64,000 nucleotides of DNA from contig JAOANR010000004.1 of NCBI GenBank assembly GCA_030278955.1, positions 56,445,120-56,509,119 of the forward strand, in the 5' to 3' direction. The notes beneath the pieces are model-generated. The model saw only the letters and a list, made by a program, of their open reading frames with translations, did not search any database and was not told where the DNA came from. Origin of the DNA: Hygrophila difformis. Taxonomy: Eukaryota > Streptophyta > Magnoliopsida > Lamiales > Acanthaceae. Below, in pieces: positions 46,350 through 59,469 of this stretch. A program made the translations under genes and the position numbers. Position 1 is the stretch's first letter, and each line of letters starts with the position of its first letter.

Positions 46350-46802
46350 TTAGGACTTAGAAGGAAAAAAAGGAGGAAAATTCGATGGCTGGTTTGGTAT
46401 TTCATAGCCATCCACATGAACCTGCAGGGGGTCGGCGGCCGCATCCGATGGATGATACTTTGTTTTACTACCATAGCGATAAGAAAATTGAGGGTAGTAG
46501 TAGGGGTAAGGAGGAGCCTTGATATACGATGGATAGTTATTAACCTCCTTTTCATAGCTATAGCCATATCCGCCGCCAGAAGAAGCTGCAGCAGCTAATA
46601 ATTCAGAGTAAGGAGGATACGCCACATCCAATGGCGCATCATCAACTGTTTCCACATGATCAGCAGCAGCAGCAGCATCACGCGGCGGACAATCTGCCTC
46701 TTCATTGATCGGACGACTTCTTATGCCATGAAAGAAAAAGCAAGAAAAGCAAAAGAGGAGGAGGATGAAAGCGGGAAATGTAGTAGTAGTAATGTTAGCC
46801 AT
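46350..46802 (-). CDS. Small secreted Tyr/Pro-rich protein, family unknown
   Basis: A single-exon frame of 150 codons starts with ATG at 46802. Residues 1-26 form a clear signal peptide: short polar start, a hydrophobic core rich in Leu/Phe/Cys, then GIRS. The mature part is acidic then Ala-rich, then Tyr/Pro/Gly-rich (YGYSYEKEVNNYPSY, PPYPYYYPQF), ending in FPPFFPSKS. It has one Cys after the signal. I recognise no domain. It would enter the secretory pathway, probably to the cell wall or apoplast. TATAAATTC lies 60 bp upstream. Its signal region aligns with that of the neighbouring gene at 49013-49282 (PA-F/L-ILLL, C-rich core, GI, EA), so the two are likely diverged tandem paralogues. Confidence 0.7.
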   Translation of the reverse strand: MANITTTTFPAFILLLFCFSCFFFHGIRSRPINEEADCPPRDAAAAADHVETVDDAPLDVAYPPYSELLAAAASSGGGYGYSYEKEVNNYPSYIKAPPYPYYYPQFSYRYGSKTKYHPSDAAADPLQVHVDGYEIPNQPSNFPPFFPSKS

Positions 46803-46861
46803 GGATGAATATGTTGGAAGTGATGATGAATGGATGGGAAGAATAATGAAAATGATGGGAA

Positions 46862-46874
46862 GAATTTATAGGAG
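46862..46874 (-). promoter_or_regulatory. TATA box of the 46350-46802 gene
   Basis: The minus strand reads CTCCTATAAATTC, identical over 13 bases to the TATA region of the paralogue at 49319-49331, about 60 bp upstream of the ATG. Confidence 0.7.
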
Positions 46875-46918
46875 GAGGAAGGGGAACAACAAGATTGAAG
46901 GGGAGATATATATATATA

Positions 46919-47191
46919 CTCCCTCCGTCCCATATTTATCTTCTTCGACACTGTAGATACGGAGTTTAAGAAAGTTGTATTTTATTATTTTCATGTGTAC
47001 TTTTTGAGGGGTAAATTTGTCTCTTTTTGTCTTGTAGTGCAATTGTTAGTAAAATTAAGGATTGGTTTTTCTGTAAATATATGGACATGTAGGGACATTT
47101 TAGTAAAAAAAAATTCCCTTTTTGGGGTAGGAAGATAAATGTGGGACGTCCAAAAACGAAAAGTAAGAAGATAAATATGGGACGGAGGGAG
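46919..47191. mobile_element. Stowaway MITE next to the promoter
   Basis: TIRs CTCCCTCCGTCCCATATTTA and the matching AAATATGGGACGGAGGGAG, with TA at both sides (46917-46918, 47192-47193). Length is 273 bp. This is the classic plant Stowaway end. Its inner end is 48 bp upstream of the TATA box at 46862-46874. Confidence 0.92.
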
Positions 47192-47354
47192 TATATAATA
47201 ATGAATGAATGAATAAATTGGCTACGGCCCCCCTTTCTACTCAAAAAAAAAAAAAAAAAAAAAAATAATGAATGAATGGGTAAATGGGTGAATTGCAGTG
47301 TGTTAGTCTCAAAAGTAGTAAAAGAAGTTGTTGGCATAACCCTCAGCAGTTGAT

Positions 47355-47662
47355 ACTGTTAGGAAATGTGAATGCCAACACTATTTCTGTTGCTAACATT
47401 TGTTTTTATTTATTTATTTTTTAAATATTACTAATAAATGGGAGTAGTATAAAATATGGAGTAGTACATTTATATACTCCTATATTTGTATTATTGTATA
47501 TATATGTACTGCCTCATTTGACCACCATTCGGTTTGGGAAATAAACATATAGTTGTTGTCGCATCTCTCAACTAAACATTTCCAAATATTCAACTGAATA
47601 CTTACTTCCTTATTAGCATTAAATTTGTTGTTAGGAAATGTAAATGCCAACCTTATTCTGTT
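47355..47662. repeat. Dispersed repeat fragments, GTTAGGAAATGTNAATGCCAA type
   Basis: GTTAGGAAATGTGAATGCCA at 47359 and GTTAGGAAATGTAAATGCCA at 47631 are near copies. TTCAACTGAATACTTACTTC precedes the second. A related block (TTCAACTGAATACTACTACT and GTTGGGAAATGTTAGTG) occurs at 63119-63170. This points to an unclassified interspersed repeat. Confidence 0.55.
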
Positions 47663-47839
47663 TTCTTTTTTTATGAGCCACTGAAGCCTGGGAAAGGGTG
47701 GTGAGAGCTCATGCCACACAATTACATGCCACACAATTACAAAGGGGAATAAAGGGGAGGGATAGGGGGCCGGTGTGAATCGAACCTCCAACCTTCCGTT
47801 GGAAGTTAAGGGACTTAACCATTTGGGCTAAGTCAAACG
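47663..47839 (-). mobile_element. SINE copy 2
   Basis: On the minus strand it has a tRNA-like head with B box GGTTCGATTCACACC, then the CATGAGCTCTCACCACCCTT body, as at 36061-36230. TTATTCTGTT flanks it (47653-47662, 47840-47849). A 15-bp ACACAATTACATGCC-type duplication is present in the body near 47717-47740. Confidence 0.82.
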
Positions 47840-47849
47840 TTATTCTGTT

Positions 47850-49012
47850 ACTCATATTTTTCCTTTTCGTTTATTTTTTTTTAAAAAAAATGGTCTTCTA
47901 CACTGTGCATTGTTTTTGACCCAATTTTTATAGCACTCATATAAAAGAATATTGATTTTTATAATATCTACGTATGGAGTATAATTTAAATCTTTGCCTT
48001 TATCATTATGGATTTGAATACGTATTATTCCAGTATTTATCACCCTGCTGCAGCCTCCTTCCACCATTGTTTAAGCAAAAATATGAAGTATATATGAAGG
48101 TGTTACGTGTGTTTTTGTTTTTGTTTTTGTCTTTGTTTTTTTTAAAAAAAAAAAATTCAAAATTAAGTACTTTAGTATAGATTAAAGTTTTTGAATTATT
48201 CCTTCACCCAAAAAAATGGAATTATTAAATACTCTCTTCACTTGCAGTTCAGTATACTCTTCACTTGCAGTTGAGTTCTCTATTAGAGTAGTATTTACTA
48301 GTATAAATTAAAGTTATAGTACATTGAAAAATAGAGAACTGCACCATTCTTCACCACTATCAATGTATAATAACTCGACCCACTTGCTTCTTTGTTCTTT
48401 TTCAACTCAAAGTCGACTCACCCACTGTTCTTTGATGAATAATACTAATAGAGAACTGCACCACTTGATTTTTCTCAGCAGTTCACAGAATTAATTTGAG
48501 GGAAAATGAATTTAGAAATTTGGTTTTGTACTCTTTTGTATGGGAGAGTGTATGTAGAGGGAAATGTCAATGTTCAATTGACATTTTCAGATTCTCTGAG
48601 GGAAATTGGAACCGGGAAAATGTCTGCATGTTATTACAATTGAATTGTGTTGGGCTAGCTTTTGTAGTAGCAGCAGATATGTATTTATATCCAGAATACT
48701 CCCTGATTTATTACCAGTCCAAGCTCCCTGATTTCATTCCAAATCTGGTAATTTTTCGTAAGAACATAACATACCATAAAAGACATAAGAATGGATGGAT
48801 AATAATACTCCAGGAACGGAAGATGTTTGATTATTAATTATAACAAGCTGCAGGATGACATGACATATAGATCATGTTTGGATGACAGCATATTTACAAG
48901 CATATAGCGGATTGAAACAACATATTGTCTTATAGTTTTCTCTTTTCAAATCTGCTATCCGCTAACAAATCTGCTGACTCCCAAACATCCCAGATAATAG
49001 TACTTCATATAA
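47850..49012. other. Non-coding stretch with a small inverted repeat
   Basis: AT-rich, with T and A runs at 47874-47890 and 48135-48155. I see no supported gene. A MITE-like inverted repeat lies at 48262-48467. Confidence 0.5.
48262..48467. repeat. MITE-like inverted repeat
   Basis: Left arm CACTTGCAGTTGAGTTCTCT, continuing ATTAGAGTAGTATT, opposes right arm AATACTAATAGAGAACTGCA, continuing CCACTTG. No clear target duplication. An inner extra copy of AGAGAACTGCACCA is at 48325-48338. Confidence 0.5.
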
Positions 49013-49282
49013 TTAAGTATAACAAACGTCGTCTTGTGGCGATAATGCTGTCAATTCTTCTTGAGCAGCAGGTGGGAACTTGCAACGTCGTCTACTGTTG
49101 GGCTCTACTTGGCATCGATAGAACCTAAGAGTACGAGGTCGAGGAGGATGCTCTGATACCAGTTGTTGTGCTGCTTCCTTACTAATCATCGAACCGTTTA
49201 TGCCACAAAACAAAGAGGTGCAACAAAAGCAAAGAAGAAGGATCAAAGCGGGAAATACAGTAATCTTTGCCATGGAGGACAT
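49013..49282 (-). CDS. Small secreted Cys-containing protein, family unknown
   Basis: A single-exon frame of 89 codons. I choose ATG 49282 because it sits 37 bp below a TATA box and is followed at once by a signal peptide; a longer frame to 49414 would read through the TATA region. A second Met (49273) gives MAKITVFPALILLL, which aligns best with the paralogue's MANITTTTFPAFILLL. The mature part is basic with three Cys (FYRCQVEPNSRRRCKF and a C-terminal DDVCYT). An RRR site could be a processing site. No family recognised; a secreted peptide is inference. Confidence 0.62.
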   Translation of the reverse strand: MSSMAKITVFPALILLLCFCCTSLFCGINGSMISKEAAQQLVSEHPPRPRTLRFYRCQVEPNSRRRCKFPPAAQEELTALSPQDDVCYT

Positions 49283-49318
49283 CGATGAATCTGGAAAGGG
49301 AAAATTGATGGAGGAATT

Positions 49319-49331
49319 GAATTTATAGGAG
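49319..49331 (-). promoter_or_regulatory. TATA box of the 49013-49282 gene
   Basis: The minus strand reads CTCCTATAAATTC, the same 13 bases as at 46862-46874. A second TATATAG follows just upstream. Confidence 0.65.
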
Positions 49332-49384
49332 CTATATAGGAGATGATACAATGAAATGAATAAATGAATTAATATATATATATA

Positions 49385-49404
49385 TCTACTACTATATAAG
49401 ATCC
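49385..49404 (+). mobile_element. Helitron-like 5' terminus 1
   Basis: After an A, the sequence TCTACTACTATATAAGATCC is a plant Helitron 5'-end type and is closely matched at 54500. It lies 54 bp upstream of the TATA region of the secreted-protein gene. I could not assign its 3' end, so the element limits are open. Confidence 0.5.
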
Positions 49405-50750
49405 GTAGTTCCAAAACAATCCAAATGGAATTCCATTATTGACTGTTGGATCTTAAATCCAATTAAAATCGTCTCCGTTGGATGAAAATGCTTCTGGAGA
49501 GTTTTTACAGATCGGTTCTCATTCCCCTCTCTGTAGACAGATTGCCTTCCACTTCGCGACTCATCTCTTCCGTTCGTTTCCATCTCTTTTCTTGCCCTAG
49601 GTTGCTTCACCCATTCAATCGCTTGTTTCACCCATTCAGATTTAATGGCTTGTATCGCGCAGAGCTCTCGCGAACCCGCTCCATTGTGTAAAGTTTTTCG
49701 TCTACCAAGCCGTCGAAACTCCCGGGGCAACGAAGACAATTCCCCAACGGAAATTGCAGCGAGGGACCACGCGAGAGCTCCGGCCGCCGCCTAGGGCTTT
49801 GATTTCTTCGTCTGGTTTGGAGCTAAGTTTTCTCAAATTTTATTGGGTTGAGTTTTTCCGGGAGCTGGGTCGGTTCCGAATTGGGGATATTGCTCGTTCC
49901 ATAGTCATTGGATAGTCATTGCTCGTTTGGGCTCCTCGCCTTTACTGTTCATTCCGGGTTCGTTTGGTCTGAATCGGGATTTGTTTAGTTGCCCCAAAAA
50001 TTCCCTTTCTGGGAGGGGCGGTTAATTCTCACTCTATGTTCTTGATTATGTCAATTAGGGTTTGATGTTTTGTCTTTGTGCAAACTGGGCCTTTTTGTTC
50101 TCAATTTTGTTAATAGGCGTGAATCTACAGTTCATTTGTGTATCTTGGTTTGAATTTTTTTAGATTTTGTGTCGAACCCGTGAAATTTGGCTTTGTTACG
50201 TTAAATTAATGTGTTCTGAGAATGTTTTCTAATGCGTTCTTGGTGTGAACTTGATGGGAAAAATCCGTACGGATATCGATTTATTATGTTGTGCATAGTC
50301 GGCGATGGTGAAGCAGAGGTTATATACAGAATCATTTCTAATTAACAAAAAATCAGAAAATTGTTGTGGCTGCTTATCAAATTGAACATGGGTGGTGTAG
50401 GCATTACAGGGTCAAGCTCAAGGTGCATCAGCAACGGAAAGGCTGCAAGTAGCCGGCGATCCTCTTCGGCGTCTGTTCCATTGACTCCTCGACACGCCGG
50501 TGACATTCTGTAGTTGAGCAATCTAAAAAATTGCGTTCCGTAGCCCTGTTGATGTCCAGATTGAAATTGAGTTTTGGCACTCTTTGGCACTCCTCTCTTT
50601 AACACAATCATAGTTTTGAGAGTATATTTCAGCGCAACAGTAAATATGAATTTGTTTCCTTGGACGGCAAACCGTTTTCGTATAATAGTGATTTCATGAT
50701 TATGGCGCGTGTTTCTTTTAGAGCATTCAACTGGATATGTTTGTCTGCAG
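49405..50750 (+). other. Leader-like region behind Helitron end 1
   Basis: It has a CCGTTGGAT...CACCCATTCAGATTTAAT stretch that is also found behind the second Helitron end (54540-54660). It then looks like a 5' leader/first-intron sequence (TCTCTCTGTAGAC, CTAGGGCTTTGATTTCTTCG). A possible exon with SSSRCISNGKAASSRRSSSA lies near 50410-50480. No family recognised. Confidence 0.45.
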
Positions 50751-51660
50751 GACTTTTTCTTGATCAGATCCATGCAAGAAATAGGAATATATCAACGCAC
50801 TTCTTACACAGAAATCATTGCAAGCCTGTGGCTCTCACTGCGCCTTTTGGTATCCTCTCTAATGTCAAAACTCAAGCTTCAAGAGGAAATCATTTATGGC
50901 AGTTGAACTTTCTTACCTATATACATTTAGATTCATGTTAATCATCATTTAGGTTACAAGTGCTAACAAGGAGTCTCAATTTTAGTCGTTGGCAGCATTT
51001 ATTGTTTCATTTGTTGCTGTGGTGGCTATAGTTGGAACACAAGGACATCTCCGTCAGAATATAGGCACACTTGGGCTGGTAAATATTTTGACATTTTGAG
51101 ACAAACCAATCTTTTATATGCTCATCTGACTATTGAACAAACCCGTGCAATGCTAAGAAAAGTCCTCTTTCCATAGGTTGGATTGGGTCTTTCTTATGCT
51201 TCACCAATCGTATCGTTGCTGGGAAGCTTCTTGACTAGCTTCACGGAACCAGAGAAGGAGATGGTTGTTATTGAGCGGGTTCTTCAGGTGAGTTGGATTC
51301 GAAATTATAGCACGTCAGACTTACAATAAACTAAAGCATCAATTCCTTTCGCCCATCCCAGTACATGGACATGCCTCAGAAAACACTAACAGGAGAATAT
51401 TCTGTGGATAAAACCTGGCCATCTGAAGGGACATACAATTCCAAAATGTGACCTTACGATATATGCCATCTTTGCCCCCTGCATTTTTAGATGTTTCTTT
51501 TTCAGTACGTGGAGGAACCCAGGTTTGTTATTTATTGTTTAGTTGCGTATTCTTCTTTGCTCCAAATAGTGCATGAAAATTGATTTTACTACTTGACCTA
51601 GCACTAATCAGGTTGGAATTGTTGGAAGAACTTGAGCAGGAAAATCAGGTATCTTGAATG
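50751..51660 (+). pseudogene. Broken ABCC13/MRP11-type ABC transporter fragment
   Basis: Five consecutive exon pieces with GT-AG introns: 50751-about 50852 (YQRTSYTEIIASLWLSLRL, second transmembrane domain), 50986-51078 (LAAFIVSFVAVVAIVGTQGH), 51177-51287 (VSLLGSFLTSFTEPEKEMVV, ERVLQ), 51362-51522 (YMDMPQ ... NVTLRYMPSLPPAF, DVSFSVRGGTQ) and 51612-about 51660 (VGIVGRT then AGKSG). The intact family members are full-size subfamily C exporters. Lesions: a frameshift near 51435, and in the Walker A motif a TGA at 51633-51635 in place of the second Gly codon of GRTGAGKS. No first half or remainder of the second nucleotide-binding domain is present, so the fragment is dead. Confidence 0.85.
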
Positions 51661-51923
51661 CTTTATTCGTCTCAACCCAGTTTCCTTTATATGCAGGATT
51701 CTCTGTTAGTATTTACGAAAGGCCTGGTTTTTGTGTCTCTTTTTGCTAGCTCAATTGATCATGTTTGTGGATTTTTAGATTAGCTCATTCTTTTTCATTT
51801 TCTCCTTATTTTTAATTGGGAGCCATGCAGTTTTTTCCTCTGTTCTCACAATGGAGCTGTATTTTGTATTTCGTATTTCGATGAAATTAAGTAAGCTCAT
51901 GGTTCCAATGTTTTTATATATAG

Positions 51924-53310
51924 AATTTGAAGATGAGTTTTGATCATCCTAAATTCCATGGAGAGAAGACTGTTCAAGGTGCAATTACAGAAGTGGCTGC
52001 AATGATGGGGGAAAATGTCAAAGTTGGAGGTGGTTTTGCAATGTCTGCCCCTTCCCATGGTGTCTTGTCCGCATATCTTCATACAAGTCCCCAACCAGGT
52101 AGCAACACTTCATAAGTTTCCTTAAAATAGCCACAGACAAAAATCTTGCATTCAAGTTGTCTCACATACGAGGAAACTGCAATTGATTTCATATCTAAGA
52201 CAGAAATCTGAGTAACACTGTGTGATAACAATAATTGATTTCATTTCTAATTCTATCTCAATTGGTGATTCAGGTATAGGACGTATTGCTGGTCTTTTAT
52301 CACTTAAAGTTGAGGGTAGGGATGCTCCTTTCGATACTGTGGAACGTGTTGGAGCAGAGTTGGCAATGCATGTTGTTGCAGCAAGGCCATTATTCCTGAC
52401 AAGGGAGGATGTCTCATCTGACGCATTAGGGAATGAGCGTGACGTCTTAAGGTCTCAGGTAATTGGATTTTTAGCAGTGTTTATGAAGATTTAGACTCTG
52501 ATCTATGTAGTACATGGACTGATAACATTATGTTCTATATCTTTTTTGGCTGTAATAACTTGGTCGATTAAAGTTGGCCCGAACTAGCCAGAAAAAGGTG
52601 CTGGGCTTGTGGACAATGTAATATATTGCATTTTGGGCTTGCTCCTACAAAGAAATTTGGGCATGTAACCTGGGTGGGCTGATATTAGAGGTTTTCTTGG
52701 AATGGAATTAGTATAGAAGTTTACAACTTCTTAAGTTGCAGATGCATTACTTTTCATTCTGAGTATAGATTTCTGGCCTTATGAATAATCCTCATTGGTT
52801 TGTTATTGCGTGAAAATGACAATGGACTGGTTAGGAAAAATAAAACCTTGCAAATGAGCGTCTGCTTTCCGGAGCAGATTGATTTGATCACTGTTTTCTG
52901 CGCTAGGTTAACTTGGGATATATGTGCTGTTTCTTTCTTTGTTTTCTTATCTGTACAATAATAACTTGATTATTATTTACTAAAATATTGCATGTTTACT
53001 TTAAGTCAAACATGTCCCCTATTAAGTTATGGAGCTTTTCTTGGGTTTGAGAGCTTTCCCAGGGTTCCAGTTTGTTTGTCTGTTTTTTGTTTTGTTTTTT
53101 TTCCCTTTCCAAATTCTCTTTGTTGTTCAACATTCTTTTTCAGCTATGTCAAACTTCAATTCTGGCTATTTGTTGCAATCTTTTCAGGCAGAGAGTACAG
53201 GGAAGTCTCAGATGGCCATAGATAAAATGATTGAAGGTCGACTAAGAAAATATTTTGATGTAGTTCTTATGGAGCAAAAATTTGTTGTGAATGCCACAGT
53301 TAACATACAG
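51924..53310 (+). pseudogene. Partial organellar elongation factor Ts gene (C-terminal exons)
   Basis: Three exon pieces: 51924-52098 (HPKFHGEKTVQGAITEVAAM, MGENVKVGGGFAMSAPSHGV, YLHTSPQPG), 52274-52458 (GRIAGLLSLKVEGRDA, ELAMHVVAARPLFLTRED) and 53188-53310 (AESTGKSQMAIDKMIEGRLR, EQKFVVNATVNIQ). These match the dimerisation and C-terminal core of plant mitochondrial EF-Ts, which recharges EF-Tu. The exons keep frame, but the N-terminal UBA and TGVGIMDCKKAL-type region and the last exon are absent. The piece begins 270 bp after the ABC transporter fragment in the same orientation, so it is a captured partial copy. Expression as a chimeric transcript is possible but not shown. Confidence 0.85.
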
Positions 53311-54499
53311 GTGTGCTGCTCTTTTCTATTTCCTTTGGTCTTTTACTCTATCTCTATTTTTACCAAGCCGGCTGTGTCGTATTACTTTCATATATGGTAA
53401 TCTTTTTGATCAGTTCTTTGAGCGCTACCTCCTGAAAGTAATTGTGGTATATATGAGTGAAATGTTATTTGAGGCTAGCTAACAACAACGAGGACATACG
53501 AGTTAAAAATTAGTCCAGTATAACTATAATCCAAGCTTTTGCCATAAGCTCCATCAGAACCATCATAGTTTGATGTCAACATGGTGCAAGACTTTACACG
53601 TGCAAAACCATAACTTCATTACCTAATTATTCGCTCGAGACCAATCTCAATTCTATGTTCATAACTTCATATAGTACCCTTTTTTTTCTTTTTTTTTTTC
53701 GATTTTGGTATTTTTATTGACATCATAAAATATCATTGATGCACTCAGTTGAATTTGAATTGTAGTTTATAAATCATAGTGACGATTTTCCCTTAATAGA
53801 AGAGTTATAATAGTTTACCTCTTGTTTTCAATTTTCAGGGTTTTCTGTTTGGCTTAAGTATGTTCCGGGCATTAGTTTCAGGACAAACGATGGTCCTTTC
53901 AAGGTTAGGCTTGCCAATTCTTTTATCCAGGGATTTGTTAGATCTGAAATCTTTGATGCAGTCAAATAAACCTTCTTATACAAGTAATTCAAAAATCCTA
54001 TGGGCATGCCCGTGGAGGGAGCACCCAAAAAAAAAGAGAAAAGAGTGAACGATTGAAAACAAGGTGTGACCAGCTAATATTTTCCATGTCTTTCATGTTT
54101 CCTACCACATCCTTCTTGTGTAGCGCTTCCTTGTTTCACATGATTGTTTTTTTCTCAGAGTATTCATTACCAGTAATTCATCTTGAATATCTCTCACTTA
54201 GAGGATCATACTATTTACTGAATTGCAGGGCTGCCAGATTGGTAAAAGATCATTTATGTCTGCAACTGAGCTCATATCGGCTGTAAATACGTACTTTGCA
54301 AAGAGACAACATCTCATTTGCCAAAAATATTAGCTTTTCGATATGGGAATGATTTAAAGGCATTAAGCATTCGTTTTGGAAAGACTGATGATATTTAAGA
54401 TAAGTTTGGTAGACTGCTGAGAGCTTTTTGTTGAAAATTTGTATTAGTAACTACAACATATAAATTCAACAACTTTGTAAATATTTATGTTTTTATTTA
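53311..54499 (+). other. Possible further captured exon pieces, unidentified
   Basis: A frame at about 53840-53968 reads [20 protein letters not shown] and then [15 protein letters not shown] before a stop, preceded by TTTTCAG. A second, at about 54229-54330, reads QIGKRSFMSATELISAVNTY after an ATTGCAG. Both look exon-like by splice context and composition. I do not recognise them. The rest is AT-rich with a T run at 53680-53700. Confidence 0.4.
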
Positions 54500-54519
54500 T
54501 CTAATACTATATAAGAGCG
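54500..54519 (+). mobile_element. Helitron-like 5' terminus 2
   Basis: TCTAATACTATATAAGAGCG after an A. It matches the end at 49385 over the first about 16 bases, followed by a similar leader. The 3' end is not assigned. Confidence 0.5.
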
Positions 54520-55416
54520 GTACGTAAAAAAACTCTACAAGTCCTATTTTGTTTTCAACCGTTGGATTGCACATTGAATTGGAATTGGGACCGTTGGATT
54601 GGATTTCTCTTTATACTTCTCCTCTTCGTTTCTTTCACCCCATTCAGATTTAATCGCTTTTCTCGCCCTCCATCCATCTCTCTCGGTTGCCTCGCACCCA
54701 CCACCACCATTCGCACCACCCCCCTCTCGTCCACCCTCAGCACCGCCGCCGACCTCACGATCTCTTCGGTTCGTGCCGGTATCCAATGCAAGAATCTCTT
54801 TGGTTTTCTAGACCTCAATTCCGATTAGGGTTCGCATCCCAGATGCGATTGGTATGTTATTCTAATGCTTCCCTTGTAATTTATCGACTTAAAGTTAGGA
54901 TCTTGGAATGTTTTGTGTCATTAGTGGCTTTCTTGAGTGGATTTGGTCGTTTCTTGAAATCTTATCTGAATTGTCTTGTCAGTGACTGGAAAAGGTGCCT
55001 GTGTTTTTGAGTCTTTAGGTTGTTGATGCAAGATTTGACACAGCATGTGAGAATCTAGATGGTGTATGTATTGATTAAAATAGAAAGATTTGGGATGTTA
55101 TATTTAGATGGAGTACTTTTAAAGAGTATACCTTTTTTGTTTCTTTGTTATTGGGTGATCTTTAAATTATCTTGATCTAATCTTGGATTGCTGTGTATGT
55201 GGAACAGTCGTCAATTTTGGCTGAATCTTCAGTAATTAATGTATTTGAGATTATAAATTTGATCTTTTATGTTTAGACTTCTAGATCCGCCTTTCTTCCC
55301 TGGTACTCCTAATTAATCAAAAGTTGATTATATTTGCTCAAAGAAAAATTATGCATGATGGCACATACCCTATTCATGGAAAAAGAACTGTATTGATTAT
55401 TATACTTCTTTTACAG
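54520..55416 (+). other. Leader-like region behind Helitron end 2
   Basis: It contains CCGTTGGATT and CACCCCATTCAGATTTAATC, shared with 49440-49650, then a C-rich stretch (CACCCACCACCACCATTCGC) like a plant 5' leader. No domain in any frame. The rest is AT-rich intron-like DNA up to the first alanine aminotransferase exon. Confidence 0.45.
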
Positions 55417-58805
<3,389 letters not shown>

Positions 58806-59459
58806 ATGTGAAAGAACCAAAAATCCTCTTTGCGGGTTATATTATGTCATTTTAGCTGAATTTTTTTGGGCATTGGCTTGGTTCAACTCCTCACTGGGTA
58901 CAGATACAATATCTTCTGAGTGGGAATAATAATACTTGAAAGTTGACAGTTGAAACTGTGGTGTCTGATTTTTTTTACCTATCTGTAACTGGGATAAGCA
59001 ATGGCATTGTCTAAATCTATGATAAAATTAAATAGAAAAAGAAAATCACTCACAAAAGAAGCTTTCATTGAATGGTTGAGATCATAAAATTTCTTGATGC
59101 ATTTCCTGTTGCATTATTTGGTTTGGATTTTCGGAGACAATTTCTCATATGGGCTTTCTCAGTAGCTCTAATTCCTCTGCTCTGTCGAAACCCTATATTT
59201 AGTAAAATGGCTCTTATTTTCATAAGTTTTTGTACTTTTCAGTGATATTTAAAGTTGATTTGCTCATGAATTTTGATATCTAAGTACCATGTTAAGGATG
59301 TAATTGTTGGGAAAATATAATTCCTACTGATAAGAATCAAGATTTAATACATGGACCTTGAGATCAGATGGGGAGATTTAACACATTCAGGGTCAAACAG
59401 TCGTGTGGAGATAGAGACACTTGAAAAGATTAAATTGATGGATGGTGCTTCAATCAAGG
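58806..59459. other. Non-coding stretch
   Basis: Former 3' flank of the aminotransferase copy; I see no gene, repeat or element boundary. Confidence 0.5.
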
Positions 59460-59469
59460 GTATGTTAAT

